Source of the DNA: Streptomyces maremycinicus
GTDB lineage: Bacteria > Actinomycetota > Actinomycetes > Streptomycetales > Streptomycetaceae
Direction of reading: 5' to 3'
DNA length: 64,000 nucleotides
Assembly: GCF_001184025.1 (NCBI RefSeq)
Contig: NZ_BBYG01000010.1
Coordinates: 248,001 to 312,000, forward strand
Part shown: one piece after another, positions 62,859 to 64,000 of the stretch
How the letters are laid out: each line of letters starts with the position of its first letter
How positions within the stretch are numbered: position 1 is the stretch's first letter
Position numbers and translations under genes: made by a program
The notes under the pieces: model-generated
Seen by the model: the letters and a program-made list of their open reading frames with translations, nothing else
What the model was told of the DNA's origin: nothing
Database searches by the model: none

Positions 62859-63974
62859 TCAGCAGTACAGGTTGCCGCCCGGCGACACGCCCAGGATCGA
62901 GCTGAAGCGGTTGTAGGCGTCCACGCGGCTCTGCACCTGCGCCGGGTTCCTGCCGTCGCACTCCAGGGAGCCGTTGATGGAGCGGATGGTCTGGCCGAAG
63001 CCGGCCTGGCCGACCATGGCGTTGTGCGGAGTCATGGTCCCGGGGCCGGACTGGGTGTTCCAGTACCACAGGCCCGTCTTCCAGGCCACGGCGGCGTCGT
63101 TCTGCACCAGCCAGGGGTTGTTGAGCAGGTCGATGCCGAGCGCGTCACCCGCGGCCTTGTAGTTGAAGTTCCACGACAGCTGGATCGGGCCGCGCCCGTA
63201 GTAGGCGGCCTGGCCGGCCGGGCAGCCGTACGACTGACCCCAGTCGCAGTAGTGGGGGTAGTTCGCGGTGTTCTGCTCGACGATGTGGACGAGACCGCCG
63301 GTCTCGTGATGGACGTTGGCGAGGAAGGCCGCGGCCTCCTGCTTCTTCACCGTGTCGCTGCCGGTGGTGGCGAAGCCGGGGTAGGCGCTCAGCGCTGCGG
63401 TCAGGCCGCTGTACGTGTAGAAGCCGTTCCGGCCCGGGAACATCTGGTTGAACTGCGCCTCGGTGACGACGAATCCGGAGGGGGTGCCGCCCCCACCGCT
63501 CGCGGGCGCGTTCCACTTCTGGTTCGCGCCGCCCGAGCAGGTCCAGATCTGGAGCCGGGTGCCGTTGGCGCTGTTGTTGCCGGTCACGTCCAGGCACTTG
63601 TTCGCGGCCGGGTTGACGATGTCCCTCGCACCGCTGACCACCCATTGCTGGTTGGTGCCGCCGGAGCAGTCCCACAGCTGAACTGCCGAGCCGTCCGCGG
63701 TGCCGCGGTCGACGACGTCCAGACACTTGCCGAGCGCGCGCAGTGTGCCGTCACCCGGGTTGGACCAGATCTGTGCGCCTGTTCCGTTGCAGTCGTAGAG
63801 CTGTACGGCGGTGCCGTTGGCGCTCGCGGCGCCCGCGACGTCGACGCACTTGCCGGCGAGCCCGGAGATCGAGCCGTCGGCGGCCCGGGCGGGCGCCGCG
63901 GTGAACAGGGCGGTGAGGACCGCGCAGAGCGCGGTGAAGACCGCGAACCTGCCGAGGAAACGGGGTCCGTGCAT
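62859..63974 (-). CDS. Secreted GH19 chitinase with N-terminal ricin-type lectin domain
   Basis: 371 aa from ATG 63974 (AAGGAG 11 nt upstream). Signal peptide FAVFTALCAVLTALFTAAPA ending ARA. Residues 35-155 are a ricin (CBM13) trefoil with three QxW-type repeats (GAQIWS, NQQWVV, NQKWNA). A Gly linker leads to the GH19 catalytic domain: EAQFNQMFPGRNGFYTYSGL, the catalytic Glu in VHHETGGLVHIVEQN, and YYGRGPIQLSWNFNYKAAGD with NPWLVQNDAAVAWKTGLWYW. It hydrolyses chitin with inversion. GH19 is common in Streptomyces, but a ricin module in place of CBM5 or CBM2 is less usual. Confidence 0.95.
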   Translation of the reverse strand: MHGPRFLGRFAVFTALCAVLTALFTAAPARAADGSISGLAGKCVDVAGAASANGTAVQLYDCNGTGAQIWSNPGDGTLRALGKCLDVVDRGTADGSAVQLWDCSGGTNQQWVVSGARDIVNPAANKCLDVTGNNSANGTRLQIWTCSGGANQKWNAPASGGGGTPSGFVVTEAQFNQMFPGRNGFYTYSGLTAALSAYPGFATTGSDTVKKQEAAAFLANVHHETGGLVHIVEQNTANYPHYCDWGQSYGCPAGQAAYYGRGPIQLSWNFNYKAAGDALGIDLLNNPWLVQNDAAVAWKTGLWYWNTQSGPGTMTPHNAMVGQAGFGQTIRSINGSLECDGRNPAQVQSRVDAYNRFSSILGVSPGGNLYC

Positions 63975-64000
63975 GGTGGGGGACGCTCCTTGGATGTAGG

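Overview
The window is high-GC actinomycete DNA, almost certainly from a Streptomyces chromosome. Third codon positions are nearly all G or C, and GTG and TTG starts and 4-nt ATGA/GTGA overlaps are common. Several genes are typical of Streptomyces: a SCO6745-type protein, DUF6325 and DUF7144 proteins, monomeric isocitrate dehydrogenase, GH19 chitinase with ricin lectin repeats, and LAL-type LuxR regulator. The stretch from icd to the ABC exporter (50.5-59 kb) recalls the S. coelicolor SCO7000-SCO7008 area. That match is from memory and was not computed.

Layout. 1-3.9 kb: the 5' part of a PfaD-like/ketosynthase megasynthase that runs off the window, plus an atypical SDR. 4.3-7.7 kb: a beta-lactamase-fold protein that has lost its catalytic motifs, then a TetR/MFS efflux pair with two clear operators, then tRNA-Pro(GGG). 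7.8-13.1 kb: small stress or membrane proteins, an SDR, cytochrome bd oxidase (cydAB) and gluconokinase. 13.1-21.4 kb: a 27-bp minisatellite, a cation/proton antiporter, cyclase-family hydrolase, GMC oxidoreductase, and a TetR next to an aldolase/sugar-kinase pair.

22.1-39 kb is a sulfur-acquisition island. It holds a GST-like protein, a polar amino-acid-type ABC transporter behind a SAM riboswitch, a GNAT protein, four LLM-type flavin monooxygenases in one run, a second ABC transporter of the sulfonate/NMT1 type with an APH-like kinase, a cytosolic THI5-like protein and a rhodanese. I found five unlisted short leader ORFs here. Four share an (H/A)(I/V)D(L/F)xRVxxA core and one is a polycysteine ORF. 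They sit at the head of, or inside, every transcription unit of the island except the divergent rhodanese gene. This suggests that cysteine supply is sensed by translation of these leaders across the region.

39-50 kb: an MFS exporter, then a group rich in peptidases and regulators. It contains an astacin-like metallopeptidase, a large LuxR ATPase with an altered P-loop, a TPR-like CHAT (caspase-fold) protein divergent from an intracellular subtilase, an ECF-type sigma factor and a small acidic protein. The CHAT-S8-sigma-small-protein block is the best candidate for an undescribed proteolytic signalling system.

50-64 kb: N-formylglutamate amidohydrolase, icd, secreted M1 peptidase, MscS channel, LPG-synthase-like membrane protein, an ABC exporter under a textbook SoxR-type promoter, a SCO6745-family protein, a YihY membrane protein, a membrane-anchored ricin-lectin protein and a chitinase. 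Several tandem repeats with periods of 6, 13, 18, 27 and 37 bp lie between genes throughout.
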